A stretch of DNA of 64,000 nt from Xenoacremonium recifei (GCA_012184525.1 WOFQ01000002.1:372001-436000), one strand, 5' to 3'. Shown: positions 43,397 through 57,614, counted from the stretch's first letter. Translations and numbers: made by a program. The notes: generated by a model not told the origin, from the sequence alone.

Positions 43397-46300
43397 ATGA
43401 ACTCTTCAATGTTGGGCCTCGACAAGATGATCGAGGCCAGAGCCAACCATAGACCAGGGTTCAATTAGTATGGCGGCCAAATGACGGACCCAAATCTTCA
43501 AGTAAAGGCTGACATATTGTCTTAGTGAATTCCTCATCTTTACCGGTGTCGCAGCCATCCTCGCCATCTTCTTCCTCCTCTACTTCAACCGAGCCTTTGC
43601 CTCCATCGTCTCCTACGGCATTCGAACGTGGACCTGGCACCGATATCGTGTCTATATAGATGTGCGAGCGATCCAGATTTCCCTCCTCGGAGGACGAATA
43701 TTCTTCACGGGGCTGCGATACCATGGCGCAAACGAAACCTTCATGGTCCAGCATGGCTATATTACTTGGCGGTACTGGCTGCGTCGAGTGCGGGATGCCG
43801 AAATCGTCGATGCTCGTAAATCAGCCTCGGCACCGGACGAGTCTAGTACAGCCAACAAGGAAAAGAATGCACAGCTCCCGTGTCGTATTCACGTCGACTT
43901 GATTGGGCTGGAGTGGTTCGTTTACAACCGTAGTCCGGCCTACGATACCATTCTTGCAAATCTAACCTCCGATGGACCCGACTCTCACTCGAGCAGTATT
44001 GATGAGAAGGACGGAACAACACTCAGACCTCGTGGGCTGGCGCGCACGGGAGACTTTGGTTCTGAATCTCCCGAACCGCGCCAAGGGAACCCCCTGGACC
44101 AGAACCAAGAGACATTTGAAAAACAGAGCTTAGACGAATTGAGGAGGAAATTCTCCCAGAGACGCGAGACTACTGGCTTGAGTGTGGACGAGCTCTCCTC
44201 CGATGCCGACGGCTCAGAATTGCCCTTCCTTCTCCAGTTCTTGCCAATCCACATCAAATGCCACAAGGCCGCAGCTGTTATTGGCAACGAAAACACTAAA
44301 GCCATTCTCGTCGCCAAAGCGGATGGGCTTTTTGCAGACATAGATGCTACAGAGACATCGACAATTGACCCGTATCGTCAAGTGTTCAAGGTTCAATTCG
44401 ACAAACCCGTTATTGAGATGAAGGAGAACGAGGATTACAAGGAGGACCAAGCGAACCGGGCGATGAGAGAAAGAGATATTGCTCCCAACAGAGAAGTCGT
44501 CTCAAAGAGGTCTTTCTTCCGTCATCACCGGCGGAAAGCCCTGAGTTCACTTCGGAACCTAGTGCCGTATTGGAGACGGTCCGTAGAGTCCTTCTCAACC
44601 GACTCACGCTCCCCAATCAACACTGGGGCTTCGCAAATACCTGGCAACAACCAATGGCAAGGATTGACCAGATATCTTGACGACAGAGATCAAGACGATA
44701 GAGCGCGGTGGGCGGCTGTTGAGTACGCAGCAGTTTCAACAGTCCTGGACAGCCCCGAGGCTATCTTGACTGTCTATTGGGATGCTGTCGGAAAGGTCGC
44801 TGAACGACGACGCACAAGAAAACATGGCGGTGCCGCTATGAATATCAACGGAGACGAACCGCCAGAATGGGGAATGAATCTTTCCATCAAGGGCGGAACG
44901 ATGAACTATGGACCATGGGCAGACCGTCAGCGTGCAGATCTCCAACGGTACTTCTTTCCAGGCTTATGTAAAGACGCTGTGCCCGCCCAGCCCCTGAAGC
45001 CCGGAGCTTGGAGAGTAGCCACGCAGTTCAAACTCTACGTCGAGCTGGATGATGCCGTTACCTTGAGAATTCCTATACGGGAAGAGTCAAAGAACTGGCG
45101 ATGGCGCGGCAAAGAACCTAGGATGAGACACGACAAACCCCCAACGAAGCGCAAGCAAAGGGCGAAGAAGAATAGCAAAGGCGAAACGACCCAACTACGA
45201 CCTGCAGGATGGTTGGAACTCAAAGTACCCTCAAACTCAACCGTGGCATTCAACATGGATATGTCAGCTCACGCGGCAGGGTATACCACTTCGCTAAACA
45301 TTGATTTACCAAGCACAGAGCTCTGGAGCAGTGTGAACCACGACTTGTTATGGCGATCTGGACGGAAGAGAGTGTCTTGTGATTTGTCGAACCCACTATC
45401 ATGGAACGGGCTTCGCAATTGGCATTTCAACATTACCAGCGACCAGCTCGAATTGTTTATCCTGAGAGATCACGTCTTCTTGCTTGTCGACCTAGTGGAT
45501 GACTGGACGAAAGGGCCGCCTCCAGAGTACCTGATTTTCACGCCCTTCAAGTACCATCTCAATCTCAGGCTACAGGCCCTGAAGCTATATTTGAATGTCA
45601 ACGACGGAAACATCATCGACAAAGCCACTCTGATCGAGGACAATGCCTATTTGATCCTCTCGAGTCCGTGTCTGATTGCTGAAACATGCATCCCCGCAGA
45701 CACATTCCGTCCTAGCAAGAATGCAATTCCCTTTGATGTTCGCGCTGAGACGTTGGACCTTGCTCTCCAGGTGCCTCAATGGAACACGCAGGCAGCATTT
45801 CTTACCTCGAAAGAGTTGGGTCATGTAGAAGGGCTCGTCGTCGATGGCGGTTATCATTACAACGCAACCACTTCGAGCGCAAACACGGACACCCTGATTC
45901 TCAACGTCCGAGGACAGTCTCCTTGGGCTTGTCTCCATGGTTTCGTGGTGAGATACTTTATCTTGCTCAAAGACAATTACTTCGGCGACCATGTTCACTT
46001 TAGAACACTGGACGAATATCAAGAACAGTTGCAGCTCAAATTACGAAACCCGGATGCCGAAATTGCGCAGCCGCCTCGCAAGAAGTCGAATGACATGGAT
46101 GTTGTCCTCGCGATCAAGATAGATGATGCTAGGATTATGTTACCGGGCAATTTGTACTCGGCAGGCCGCTATGTTCAGGGCGAGGTGGCGTCAATTGCCG
46201 TTGATCTACGCTTCACGAACTATTACATGGACATGGACATTGATGTCAGCCCTTTGAGTTTATCTCTGGGTAGCTTGGAGGGCGAACTCGACTCTCCGGG

Positions 46301-49300
46301 AATGTCATCTTCAAACACACAACTATTCATTGATGGTATACGGGTCTATGGCCATCGCTTGTTCGGCCTTCCTCCCACAGAACCTACGTATCTCTGCAAC
46401 TGGGATGTTTCAGTCGGAGCAGTGACCGGCGAATGCACTACAGACTTCTTGGTTGCGCTTATGAGAGGCGGTGAGGCGTTTGCTTTCTGCTTTGATGATG
46501 TGGAAAACGCCCTGGTCCCTTATTCTTCCTTGGTATTTTACGATGTCACATTTGCTAGAGTGGGTGTTCACTCTGTTCGACTTTGGCTTCATGTTGATGA
46601 GGCAGCATTCCTTCTCTCCACCGATACTATCGACGTGGAGTTCAATGACTGGGCTCGTTCGCATTATTCCAAACGTGCCAACGTCAAGATACCAAATATA
46701 CAAGTGTCATGCGTGAACGCAGAGTCGGCGGCACGGCAAAAGTCCAGACACCAACACCCGGTCGAGACTGAAGCTTACCTCCGGACTACAGTACACCTTG
46801 CCACTATTGCACGGAAACATCACTTCAGCGAGGAGAGAGCTCTGCAACAAGAGCTGGTACACCGAGAAGACCAACGCACACATCGGACCGAGTTCCTTTT
46901 GCTCCCAGAATACATTGATGACTTCGTCCCCGAACCAGTCGATCCACCAGCCCAATGTGCTCCTCCACCTCCTAACCCTACTCTATCGGTTGAGCAAGAC
47001 GACGACGCCAGCACCCACGGCTCCAGTACTACGCAGTCTTCAGAGTATCTAAGTCGGAAAAGTTCCTTCTTATCCCTTGGAGGCTCTGCCTCAAGTGTCA
47101 GTAGCATCAAACGGCCACCGAGCCGTCGACGCTCTCTTCCTAGGTCCAAAGACGTCAACTACCTGGGCCTTAGGCCGCCATCAACAGATCGCAAACGTCC
47201 GAGGCTGAGACGCAGAGACCTTTCCGCATCGACAAGCCACCTATCAGTCCAAAACTATGTGGTCAAGGACCGGCTGACACACTCTTCCGTGGCGTTTTCA
47301 AGTCAATATGTCGCACCCTATTTCCCACTCGAAGATGTTGAACCGGACACTCAAGAGGCACCGCCACAGGAAACTATGGAAGGGCACAACGAGGACGACT
47401 TCTTTGAGAGAATCGATGCCGAACTGGACGACATTGACCCTCAGGGACTTAGCGAAGACCATGTTTATTCTGGTGTTCTTGTAGAGTTTCCCTCGGGGAT
47501 ATCAGCATTCGCCAACCCGACATCCATCAAATACGCCGCATCTCTTTTGGATGCTCTGCACCCGAATGAGCCAGAGGACTTATTGGACTCTTTCCAAGTC
47601 GATTCCATGACTCGGATTTTCGACCTGCAAAAGCGCAAAGACACTCATGGCCAAATTAAAGACTTTCTTGTCCGAGTTCCAAAAGCCGATTTCCGTCTCC
47701 TCAGCTCGACAGCTCCAGAGTCGTCGGATTCTTCTCAAGAAGAGCAGGATCAGTATGACTTCACAATCTCCAAAGTTGCCCTCGTGACGCGCACAACAAC
47801 CAACTGGGACGATCCTTTTAACTCCCAATCTTGGGATCCGAAGACCTCGCTTCATCTGCGGTTAGGCTCAGCCCAAGTGTCCGCATCTGAACGTTTTTCG
47901 TCTTTACAGGAACCCCAGGCTGCTCTTATGGCTCGCATTGAAGATGTGATTGTGGCAATTGGTTCAAAGGAAGTCAGATATTTCGATGCTGACATTGGCT
48001 CAATTGTTGGAAGCACATCCTCGGGAAAGATTGAATACCTAGCCTCCCTGATTCATCGCACAGGAAGAATCGCTTCGGACTTGGGACAGCTTTTCTCGGA
48101 GACTATAACAAGACACAAGAGCTGCGATAGGTATTTTGTATATCATCTTCTGGAAGATGGACGGACTACAAATGACCCTTCCTTCTTGATCAGGCCTTCA
48201 GCGGTTTTGCGCTCGGCACAAGGGCATCTTAGAACGTTTGACTCATGGAAACTGTCCATGAGACTTCGTCAAATCTGGAATACCATGGACCCTCTGCGGA
48301 AGAGCCAGCTTGTTCAACAAGTTTGGGACGGTACACCGGAAGTTCCTCCGAATGCTGCGGAGGCAGTCATTGCAGCATTTCAGACATGGCGTAGTTGGGA
48401 TTTGGAAAACCTTCCCGATTCGATGCTGCTGAGGCATGTTTTCGGCAAGATTGAAGACCTCAACCCGGCTCCGAAGAGCGAGATCCCTTTGATGGGAGCG
48501 TTGAGGCTGGGTGAGATGCAGTTTGTTCTGGACCCTGGGCCGAAACAGAACAAGATTGGGTTTGCAGAGGTTGCTGCTCGAGTGGACCAACAAATTACTG
48601 AACCCGCGGATGAGGAAACGCTCAAGAGCACCAAGCCTCTCACAGTCCTGAACATTTGCTGTGCTGATGCAGCGGTCAACTTCAACTGGGAGTTGTGTGA
48701 GCTGGCGGACGACATCCTGCGACTTTTCAACAAGAACCGAAGACAAGACCCAACAACTCCGATAAGTCACGAACCCCAGACTGGAAGTCGAAAACGCGAT
48801 GTTTGGCCTGGTTTGCATGTGGTATTGGAGGTGACCAGAGGATCAGTTGAGTTGGAGACAATCAATCTCAATGCTAAGATGTTGAGTGATGGACTCACAG
48901 CTTCTCTTCTGGTTCATCAAGGTTTCAACAAGTCCAGCTCAGTCAACTTCATGTTGAACTGTAATGCTATAACAACTAGACTACAAAGCAACTCACATAT
49001 CCTTGGCCTGTCCCAATTGCGGGAACCAAGTATTTTCCTCTCGCACGAGCTCCAGGAGACTGACGAAATCATGAGCCACACCATAAAATCAAGCGCCAGC
49101 AGCCGAGGCTTGACGTTTGCTGTTAAGGAGGACCCAATTGGATTGATGGAAGTCCTAGATCTGTTGTTCCGGGACGAAGTTGCACAGTTGTACCGCCTCA
49201 AAAGTCAAGTTCTTGTGTCGCCGACGCCTCCGCGCCAAAGAGAATCAAAGAGACTCTCAGAACGTCTTTCAAGCGTGAGGTTTAACCTCGCCATGTTCTT

Positions 49301-52300
49301 GGACGAGTACAGCATTACGATTCCTCTTCTGCAGTCGTTGACCTACAAAATTACGGGAACGGTCGCGCGAGTAGCGGCCGCTGCAAATTTCGGAAAGGAA
49401 ATCATATTCGACTTTGACATCAAAGAAAACTACCATGAGACCCAGATCAATGTCCGAAACGAACCACGCAGCATTTCTCTCTTCCAGATTCCACCTACCA
49501 ACGGACGTGTCACAAGCGAGATTGGCCAAACGGAACATGTCCTTACCGTTCTTTCTTCGCTAGAGGTCGTCCAATTAGACGCATCGGCAGTATACAGTCT
49601 GCTCACGGCTCTGAATAGACCTCAGATATCAAGTGCGCTTCAAGAGTTACAGGAGCAAGCTAAACTGATCCAGGGACATATCGCCGACATCTTTGGTTCA
49701 GATTCACAAGAGGCTCCCAAAGAGGAGAAAGCAAAGTCACACCTCAATTTGGTGTACAATGTTCATCTAACATTGGCTGGGCTGCAAGTCTCGGCCAAAA
49801 CATCGCTCAAGTCAGACATTGAACCAATGGCAAAGGTGCTGTTTGTTCTCGACAGAGCGCACTTACATGCATCTAATAGGCACGAGACATATGGACCGAT
49901 CCTGAAGTACCCGGAATTAAATGTGAATCTGAGGCACATTATGCTGGATATTCGTCGTGGCCAGGAGAAGTCAATGAGATCCTGCGGCAGCCTAGGGGTT
50001 GGGGTCGAAGTGTCAGCGACTTCTACTCTTGGCCCAGACGGCAAAGAGGATTGGTCGTTCAATTTCAGCAGTGATGATTTCGAGGCTATTCTGGCCCCGG
50101 AAACCATCTCGACTGTGATTGACGTCTTGGGTTACATGGGAGAAAAGATCAAGGATCTCGACACATCAAGAGAACTGGACTACTTGAGGAAGCTGAGGCA
50201 GTCGAAGCCAAGGATCACAATCAACGACAACGAGGAGCTCCCCGAAGATGCCGATTTCTTGGATTCAATGTTGGCCTCGGTCAAATACCAATTTGAGCTC
50301 CGCAACATTCGAGTCTGCTGGATCGTCGCAGACAGCGGCAGCGACGTACCTACCGACAAGGAAGATCTTATTTTGTCGGTCAAGCTATTCGAGTTCGGAA
50401 CTAAGACTAGACGATCAGCTCGACTTGCGATTGAGAACTTCCAGTTGCAGATGGTGCCCCCTGGCCAGGATAAGAACCTTCGGTCGCTTCATTCTGCTCT
50501 TCTGCCCCAGGTTGCCTTTAATATCGCCTATGTTTCGACGACAGCAGCTCGACGTATGGCGTTCCAGGCCGTCGGAGAGTCCTTGGACTTGCGGCTTACA
50601 TCAGGCTTCATTGTACCGGCTGCTCACCTTTTGGAATCGATCTCGTTATCGACAAAGAACGTCCGACACGCGTCGATGCAGTGGAACACTGGGACACCGC
50701 CGACGAAGAAGCCTGAGGAGCCGCGGAAACCTGCAGCCCAGCGTAGTCTATTCGGCAACAAGAGATTGGAGAACATGCTCATCGATGCCGACTTCGCTGG
50801 TGCTGTTGTCTATGTCTCAGGAAAGAGGCCGACTGATGACGCTAAATTCGACCGCTCTTTGGCAGGGAAGTACGGGCAATTCACTGCAGACGATTCTGGT
50901 AGTGCCACGGTTCTGAAAAGTCCGGGGTTGGCCTGGAAAGTCGAGTACCGAGACAACGGGACAGACGATCCTTCGCTATTCGGCGAGATAAAGATCGATG
51001 CCTCTAGCAATATCCTCTATCCATCGGTGGTTCCGCTTGTGATGGACATGATGTCCAGTGTCAAGCAAGTGGTCAAGGATGACGACGACACTGAACCACA
51101 CAAGAAGCCCAACCCGCCAAAGATCAAGTCAGAGAAGTCCGGGGAGGAGGATAACATCCTCACTGCGGATCCCAGTGCCGTACTGGGACGTCTCAAGCTC
51201 AATCTTGGCCTACGTATCTGCAGACAGGAGTTCTCCCTTAGTTGCCAACCAATTGCTCGGGTCGCCGCTACGACGTGCTTTGATAACATCTACTTTGCCG
51301 TCAACACCGTCAGATCTCTGGAACAAGGTAACTTCTTTGCCATCTCGGGCGCCTTTACGAAATTCCATGCATCTGTCCAGCATGTATATTCGCGCGAGTC
51401 TACGGCAAGCTTCGAGATCGATACTATCACACTGTCCCTGATGAACAGCAAGCATTTCAGCGGAACCAGCGGTGTGTCGGCTATTCTCAAAGTCAGTCCC
51501 ATGGCGGTTGCTATCAATGCCAAGCAGGCACAGGACTTCCTGTTGTTCCGAGAAATTTGGTATCCGAGCGAGCTGCGGCAGGCACCGGCTGCGCCAGTTG
51601 CGAAGCTGGCGACTGAAACGTCCCAAGGCCATCTCGTCCAGCGTTATCAACAAGTCGCAGCAACCGCAGCATTTCCTTGGACTGCTACCATCTCCATTGC
51701 AGCCCTCGACGTCAACATGGACATGGGGCAGGCCATTGGAAAGACCTCCTTTGCAATTAAGAATTTTTGGGTGTCATCCAAGAAGACGTCTGACTGGGAA
51801 CAGAATCTGTGCATCGGATTCGACAAGATTGGGATTGACTGTACCGGCCGGCTCAGTGGGTTCGTCACGTTACAGGACTTCCGTCTTCGATCATCAATCC
51901 AGTGGCCGAAGCGGGAGGAAGCTCTCAACGAGACTCCTCTGGTCCAAGCATCCATCGGCTTCAATGCCTTCCAAGTCAAGGCGGCCTTTGACTACCAGGC
52001 CTTTTTGGTTGCTGACATCACGTCACTGAAGTTTTTGATGTACAACGTGCGCGAAAGCTCTGAAGGGAGTGGAGATCGGCTCGTAGCCATCTTTGACGGT
52101 GAAGCCGTTCAAATATTCGGCACGACAACTTCGGCAGCACAAGCAATCGCACTCTGGCAAGCCCTGAAGAAGCTGATGCAGGAAAGGAAAGAAAGCTTCG
52201 AAACGTCTCTCAAGGAAATCGAAAAGTTCATGAGGCGTAAGTCGACTTCTGCTCGAATGGCACTGATTCAGAGCCCACGAACACCTAAGTTGCCAGTGGA

Positions 52301-53105
52301 AGACACCTTGTCAAAGTCACCCATATCCCTCGACACGGATGTCGTGGTGACTCTCAAAGCCTTGAATCTCGGAGTCTTCCCCAGTACTTTCTCAGACCAT
52401 CAGGTATTCAAGATGGAGGCTTTGGATGCGTATGCGCGATTCGCAGCGAGCATGGAACAGAGGCGCATCCACAGCATCCTCAGGATGATGCTCGGCCAGC
52501 TGCGGATTGGTCTCGCTGGCGTCCGCAACGTCGAAGCGCCCAAAACACTGAGTGAGATCTCGGTAGAGGACGTGGTGCAGAGGGCAACGGGCTCTCGCGG
52601 AGGCACGATCCTGAAGGTGCCCGAGGTCTCGGCGGTCATGGAGACGTGGCAGAAGCCGCACGAATTTCAGATTGACTACATCTTCAAGAGTGCCTTTGAG
52701 GGCAAGGTCGAGGTCGGCTGGAACTACTCCCGCGTCAGTTACATCCGGGGCATGTGGGCGAACCACAACAAGGCACTGGAGCAGATCTGGGGCAAGGAGC
52801 TGCCCCTGACAGCGGTCAAGATCACTGGTGTCCCAGAGACGGAGGCTGAGCAAGAGCGTGAGCAGCAGAAGATCACAGCCGAGGTCAATGTGCCGCAATC
52901 GAAGTACGACTATGTGGCCCTCGAGCCACCGATCATTGAGACGCCACAGTTGCGAGACATGGGAGAGGCGACACCACCGCTCGAATGGATCGGATTGCAC
53001 CGTGACAGACTACCCAACCTCACGCACCAGATCGTCATAGTATCACTGCTGGAGCTGGCCGGGGAGGTTGAAGATGCTTATTCACGAATCCTGGGGTCGT
53101 CTTGA
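43397..53105 (+). CDS. csf1: Csf1, bridge-like lipid transfer protein
   Basis: Two exons (43397-43467, 43526-53105) give 3216 aa; yeast Csf1 is 2958 aa. The 58-nt intron splits the codon before GluPheLeu and restores ...HRPGFNYEFLIFTGVAAILA. An N-terminal membrane anchor spans about residues 25-52. The family signature follows: WTWHRYRVYIDVRAIQISLL, GGRIFFTGLRYHGANETFMV, QHGYITWRYWLRRVR. The rest is the repeating beta-groove architecture, interrupted by a Ser/Arg-rich disordered insert near residues 1175-1275. The C-terminus LTHQIVIVSLLELAGEVEDA is conserved. Csf1 belongs with Vps13, Atg2, Fmp27 and animal BLTP1/Tweek. It is an ER-anchored tube at membrane contact sites that moves phospholipids and supports GPI-anchor remodelling and cold adaptation. 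Exon 2 is a single 9.58-kb frame, the longest in the window. Confidence 0.95.
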
Positions 53106-54815
53106 GGCGACGGCGAGTGAGTCATCGGGGAGGCGTATAACAAAGCATTTGAGGCGTAGCGGATGTGACCTCACGGCGTTGAAAGATGACGGGTGTGTAA
53201 AGTTTCTTTTCGGCGAGGAGCCAAGTGTATATATGTATGATATGAAAAAAAGAGTATATGGGATTATGACACGAAGAGAGGTATCAGGAGTTCGTTCATG
53301 AGTCTACGGTATGCGGCTATCCTACGGTGAGGTCTAAGGTGCTAGCTACATGTACATTTACCTAGGTGATGCGATGCCCCGCTCTCATGAACCCGGACAG
53401 TGCACCAGCTCCGTGCGGATTACGAGATCGGGAACGGGAGCAGCTCATGAACTCGACACAGAAATGGCATGAGCAGGAAAAGCACCCGCTGCTGCCGCTG
53501 CATGGGCGTGTGGCATGGGTGCATGATTATCTAGCGAGCATCTCGGATGGCATGGCAGAGAGAGCATGGGCCCTGGCTGGATCGATTATGTGCAGCGGTG
53601 CGGTGCGGTGCGGGCGATAGAAAAGCAGACCATTTTGCCATGATGAGACAGCATGGCATGGCATTGGGCAGCAGCATCGCGCGGGCGGGGATCGCAAGCT
53701 CCATCGCCCAGCGCTAGGGAGCAACAGTGGAGGCCACTTCAGTTGCAGCACCACCTCATCAGCAGAGAGCGAGCTTCCCAATTGCGGCCAGCCTGGAGAT
53801 GGGCCGAAACCTGCGAGCGACCGGGTGCCAGTCGATCCCGTATCAATCGTCGGTGAGATGCTGCTGCTGCTGCCCAAGCTGTAGACGAGCCTGCCTGCCT
53901 GCCATGTCGAATCGAGTCAACGGCACCCAAGGAGGGGTAAAAAGGGAGCTCTCGGACATGCGTCATAGCGACCGGCGTGAGCACACGTCCCCTCCTATCT
54001 GAGTGAGGCGCTGCCGCCCATCACTTGCCGCTCTGGAGGGCTGGCCCAGTTGTCCGGGCAGCGATCAACTGATGAGAGACAGCAGACCGATACCTGAGGC
54101 AAGTGTCGCACAGGGCGCTAACTGTATTGCGCCAGAGCTGCGGCGAGTGATGACCGAAATCCGTATGGCTGCAGGCGTGCTCGGCATGACGCTGAGGGCG
54201 TGTGAGGGTTGGTGCCCTGAAGGCTGTCTGGGCTGGGCCACTGGCCACTGGCGGGTGCTGATCGCCTCCAGTGGCTCCAGCAGCTGGTCCTCGACAGCTC
54301 TGGGCCTTCCCAGCGCTGGATGTCGAGCCTGGACGCTCCATGACTGGCCCCACTGCAGCCCGATTTTTTTCTAGTCTGGCCAGAAATTTTTGATTTTTTT
54401 TTTTCCCTCAGTCTGCGAGTTGTGTCGAGGCGTCTGTTTCTGGGCGGTGGCTGGTGCCAACTTCCGCCCCTCCCCTCGCCGTGCCCGTCAGAGCAGCACC
54501 CGGGAAGCTTGAAACTCTCCTCCTCCCCTTCCCCCTCCACCTCCCTCTTTCCTCTCCCATCCTCTCTCCCTCCCGCCCCTCTCAAAGAGACGCATAAAAG
54601 AGTGACAGTGATCCCGTCGCTGTCTCTCTTCATTTCGTCCTTTGACGCTTCACCCGAGCCTGCTGAGCATCGCTTCAGACAGTAGAGCTTAGTCAAGCAA
54701 AAAGGCTCAGCACAGATCGCGGGGTGAAAAACTTCAACCCCGCTCTGTTCCCACTGCACAACTTCGACTTTTCACACACAACACATAGTCAGGTCATCCC
54801 ATCAATACCGCCAAG
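53106..54815. other. Intergenic: csf1 3' region and EF2 promoter
   Basis: 1.71 kb between two plus-strand genes. The last 400 bp are pyrimidine-rich with T-runs at 54364-54405 and C/T tracts at 54520-54590, followed by a TATA-like CATAAAAG; this is typical of strongly expressed translation genes. No ATG occurs between the TATA-like box and the EF2 start. Frames on either strand at 53366-54759 show no recognisable product. Confidence 0.5.
54592..54599 (+). promoter_or_regulatory. TATA-like box of EF2 gene
   Basis: CATAAAAG follows a dense C/T tract and lies about 220 bp before the start codon. Arrangement and position fit a core promoter of a highly expressed gene. Confidence 0.4.
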
Positions 54816-57614
54816 ATGGTCAAGTAAGTCGTCTCCCAGCTCTCACCGATCCCTCGAGGCGTCCTTGATGCCATTATGGGCTTCTTTTTCTCTTTTTCTG
54901 CCTCTTGCCCGCCTGCCCGCCCCTCAACACCATGGCGTTAGCCATCACCACCCAAATCTTGCCCATACCCCGCCCGGAGTTAAGCTGGTAACGTCCACGA
55001 GCTGACCATGGTTCTTTGCGCCCAACAGCTTCACCATCGACGAGATTCGGGCCCTTATGGACAAGCCCACCAATGTCCGTAACATGTCCGTTATCGCCCA
55101 CGTCGACCACGGCAAGTCGACCCTCACCGACTCCCTTCTCGCCAAGGCCGGTATCATTTCCGCTGGAAAGGCTGGAGATGCGCGAGCCACCGACACAAGA
55201 GCCGACGAGCAGGAGCGTGGTATCACTATCAAGTCCACTGCCATCTCCCTGTACGGCCAGCTGTCTGAGGACGATGACGTTTCCGACATCGTTGGCCAGA
55301 AGACCGACGGCAAGGACTTCCTGATCAACCTCATTGACTCTCCCGGTCACGTTGATTTCTCCTCCGAGGTTACTGCTGCCCTGCGAGTCACTGATGGTGC
55401 TCTGGTCGTCGTCGACACCGTTGAGGGTGTCTGTGTCCAGACCGAGACTGTGCTCCGACAGGCCCTTGGTGAGCGCATCAAGCCCGTTATCATCATCAAC
55501 AAGGTCGACCGTGCTCTCCTCGAGCTCCAGGTCTCCAAGGAGGATCTGTACCAGTCCTTCTCCCGAACCATCGAGTCGGTCAACGTCATCATCTCTACCT
55601 ACCTTGACAAGGCCATCGGTGACGTCCAGGTTTACCCCGACAAGGGTACCGTCGCCTTCGGTTCCGGTCTCCACGGCTGGGCCTTCACTATCCGACAGTT
55701 CGCTGTCCGATATGCCAAGAAGTTCGGTGTTGACAAGAACAAGATGATGGAGCGTCTCTGGGGTGACAACTACTTCAACCCCAAGACCAAGAAGTGGACC
55801 AAGAACGGCACCTATGAGGGCAAGCAGCTTGAGCGAGCTTTCAACCAGTTCATCTTGGACCCCATCTTCAAGATCTTCGCCGCCGTCATGAACTTCAAGA
55901 AGGATGAGGTCGCCACTCTCCTCGAGAAGCTTAACCTCAAGCTTTCCGCTGAGGACCGTGAAAAGGAGGGCAAGCAGTTGCTTAAGGCTGTTATGCGAAC
56001 CTTCCTGCCCGCCGCTGACTCTCTCCTGGAGATGATGATCCTCCACCTTCCTTCTCCCGCCACTGCCCAGAAGTACCGTGCCGAGACTCTGTACGAGGGT
56101 CCCCCTGATGACGAGGCCGCCATCGGTATCCGTGACTGTGACCCCAAGGGTCCTCTCATGCTTTACGTCTCCAAGATGGTTCCCACCTCTGATAAGGGTC
56201 GATTCTACGCCTTCGGTCGTGTCTTCTCCGGTACCGTCCGATCCGGCCTCAAGGTCCGCATCCAGGGCCCCAACTACGTCCCCGGCAAGAAGGAGGACCT
56301 GTTCATCAAGGCTATCCAGCGAACCGTCCTCATGATGGGTGGCAAGGTCGAGCCCATCGACGACATGCCTGCCGGTAACATTGTCGGTCTGGTCGGTATC
56401 GATCAGTTCCTTCTCAAGTCTGGTACCCTGACCACCAGCGACACTGCCCACAACCTCAAGGTCATGAAGTTCTCCGTGTCGCCTGTCGTGCAGCGATCCG
56501 TCCAGGTCAAGAACGCTCAGGATCTCCCCAAGCTTGTCGAGGGTCTCAAGCGTCTCTCCAAGTCTGACCCTTGTGTCCTGACCATGACCAACGAGTCTGG
56601 TGAGCACGTTGTTGCCGGTGCTGGTGAGCTGCATCTCGAGATTTGCTTGAAGGATCTCGAGGAGGACCATGCCGGTGTTCCCCTCATCATCTCCGACCCA
56701 GTCGTCCAGTACCGTGAGACCGTCACCCAGAAGTCCAGCATCACTGCCCTGTCCAAGTCCCCCAACAAGCACAACCGTCTCTACATGGTTGCTGAGCCTA
56801 TGGATGAGGAGCTCTCGCTCGCCATCGAGAACGGCAAGGTCAGCCCTCGTGACGATTTCAAGGCCCGTGCCCGTGTCCTCGCCGACGACTTCGGTTGGGA
56901 TGTCACCGACGCCCGAAAGATCTGGACCTTCGGTCCCGACGGTACCGGTGCCAACCTGCTCGTCGACCAGACCAAGGCCGTCCAGTACCTGAACGAAATC
57001 AAGGACTCTGTTGTCTCTGGTTTCCAGTGGGCCTCGCGCGAGGGTCCCGTGGCTGAGGAGCCCATGCGATCTATCCGATTCAACGTCCTCGATGTCACCC
57101 TCCACGCCGATGCCATCCACCGTGGTGGTGGCCAGATCATCCCTACCGCTCGACGTGTCCTGTACGCCTCGGCTCTCTTGGCCGAGCCTGCCCTGCTCGA
57201 GCCCGTCTACCTGGTCGAGATTCAGGTGCCCGAGAACGCCATGGGCGGCGTGTACGGTGTCCTGACCCGACGACGTGGTCACGTCTTCAACGAGGAGCAG
57301 CGACCCGGTACTCCTCTGTTCAACATCAAGGCCTACCTCCCCGTCCTGGAGTCCTTCGGCTTCAACGCCGACCTCCGACAGGCCACATCTGGCCAGGCCT
57401 TCCCCCAGTCCGTGTTCGACCACTGGCAGATCCTTCCCGGCGGTTCGCCTCTCGACCCGGCCTCCAAGGTCGGCTCCATCGTCAACGTCATGCGAAAGCG
57501 CAAGGGTATCAAGGTCGAGGTTCCCGGTGTCGAGAACGTAAGTCCAACCACTTATGATGATTTATTGGAGCAATTTGAACTAACTGGAATTGCTAGTACT
57601 ACGACAAGCTGTAA
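54816..57614 (+). CDS. EFT2: Translation elongation factor 2
   Basis: Three exons (54816-54823, 55029-57537, 57597-57614) give 844 aa, the usual fungal length. The first exon is 8 nt (ATGGTCAA): a 205-nt intron splits codon 3. The last exon is 18 nt and encodes YYDKL-stop, the conserved end; reading through the 59-nt intron instead would give an aberrant tail to 57852. EF2 is the GTPase that translocates the ribosome. GTPase motifs: AHVDHGKSTL (G1), DEQERGITI (switch), DSPGHVDF (G3), NKVDR (G4). The diphthamide loop is intact: LHADAIHRGGGQIIP, with the modified His in the usual place. Codon use is strongly C-ending with many CGA/CGT arginines, as in highly expressed genes. Confidence 0.97.

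Noticed and set aside
54118..54759. 213-codon minus-strand ORF in the EF2 promoter
   Set aside because: It depends on purine-rich complement of C/T tracts and has no recognisable sequence.
54874..57423. 849-codon minus-strand ORF antisense to EF2
   Set aside because: It mirrors the strongly biased codons of EF2, which suppress stops on the opposite strand. The product is repetitive Leu/Gly/Asp/Val-rich and matches no protein.
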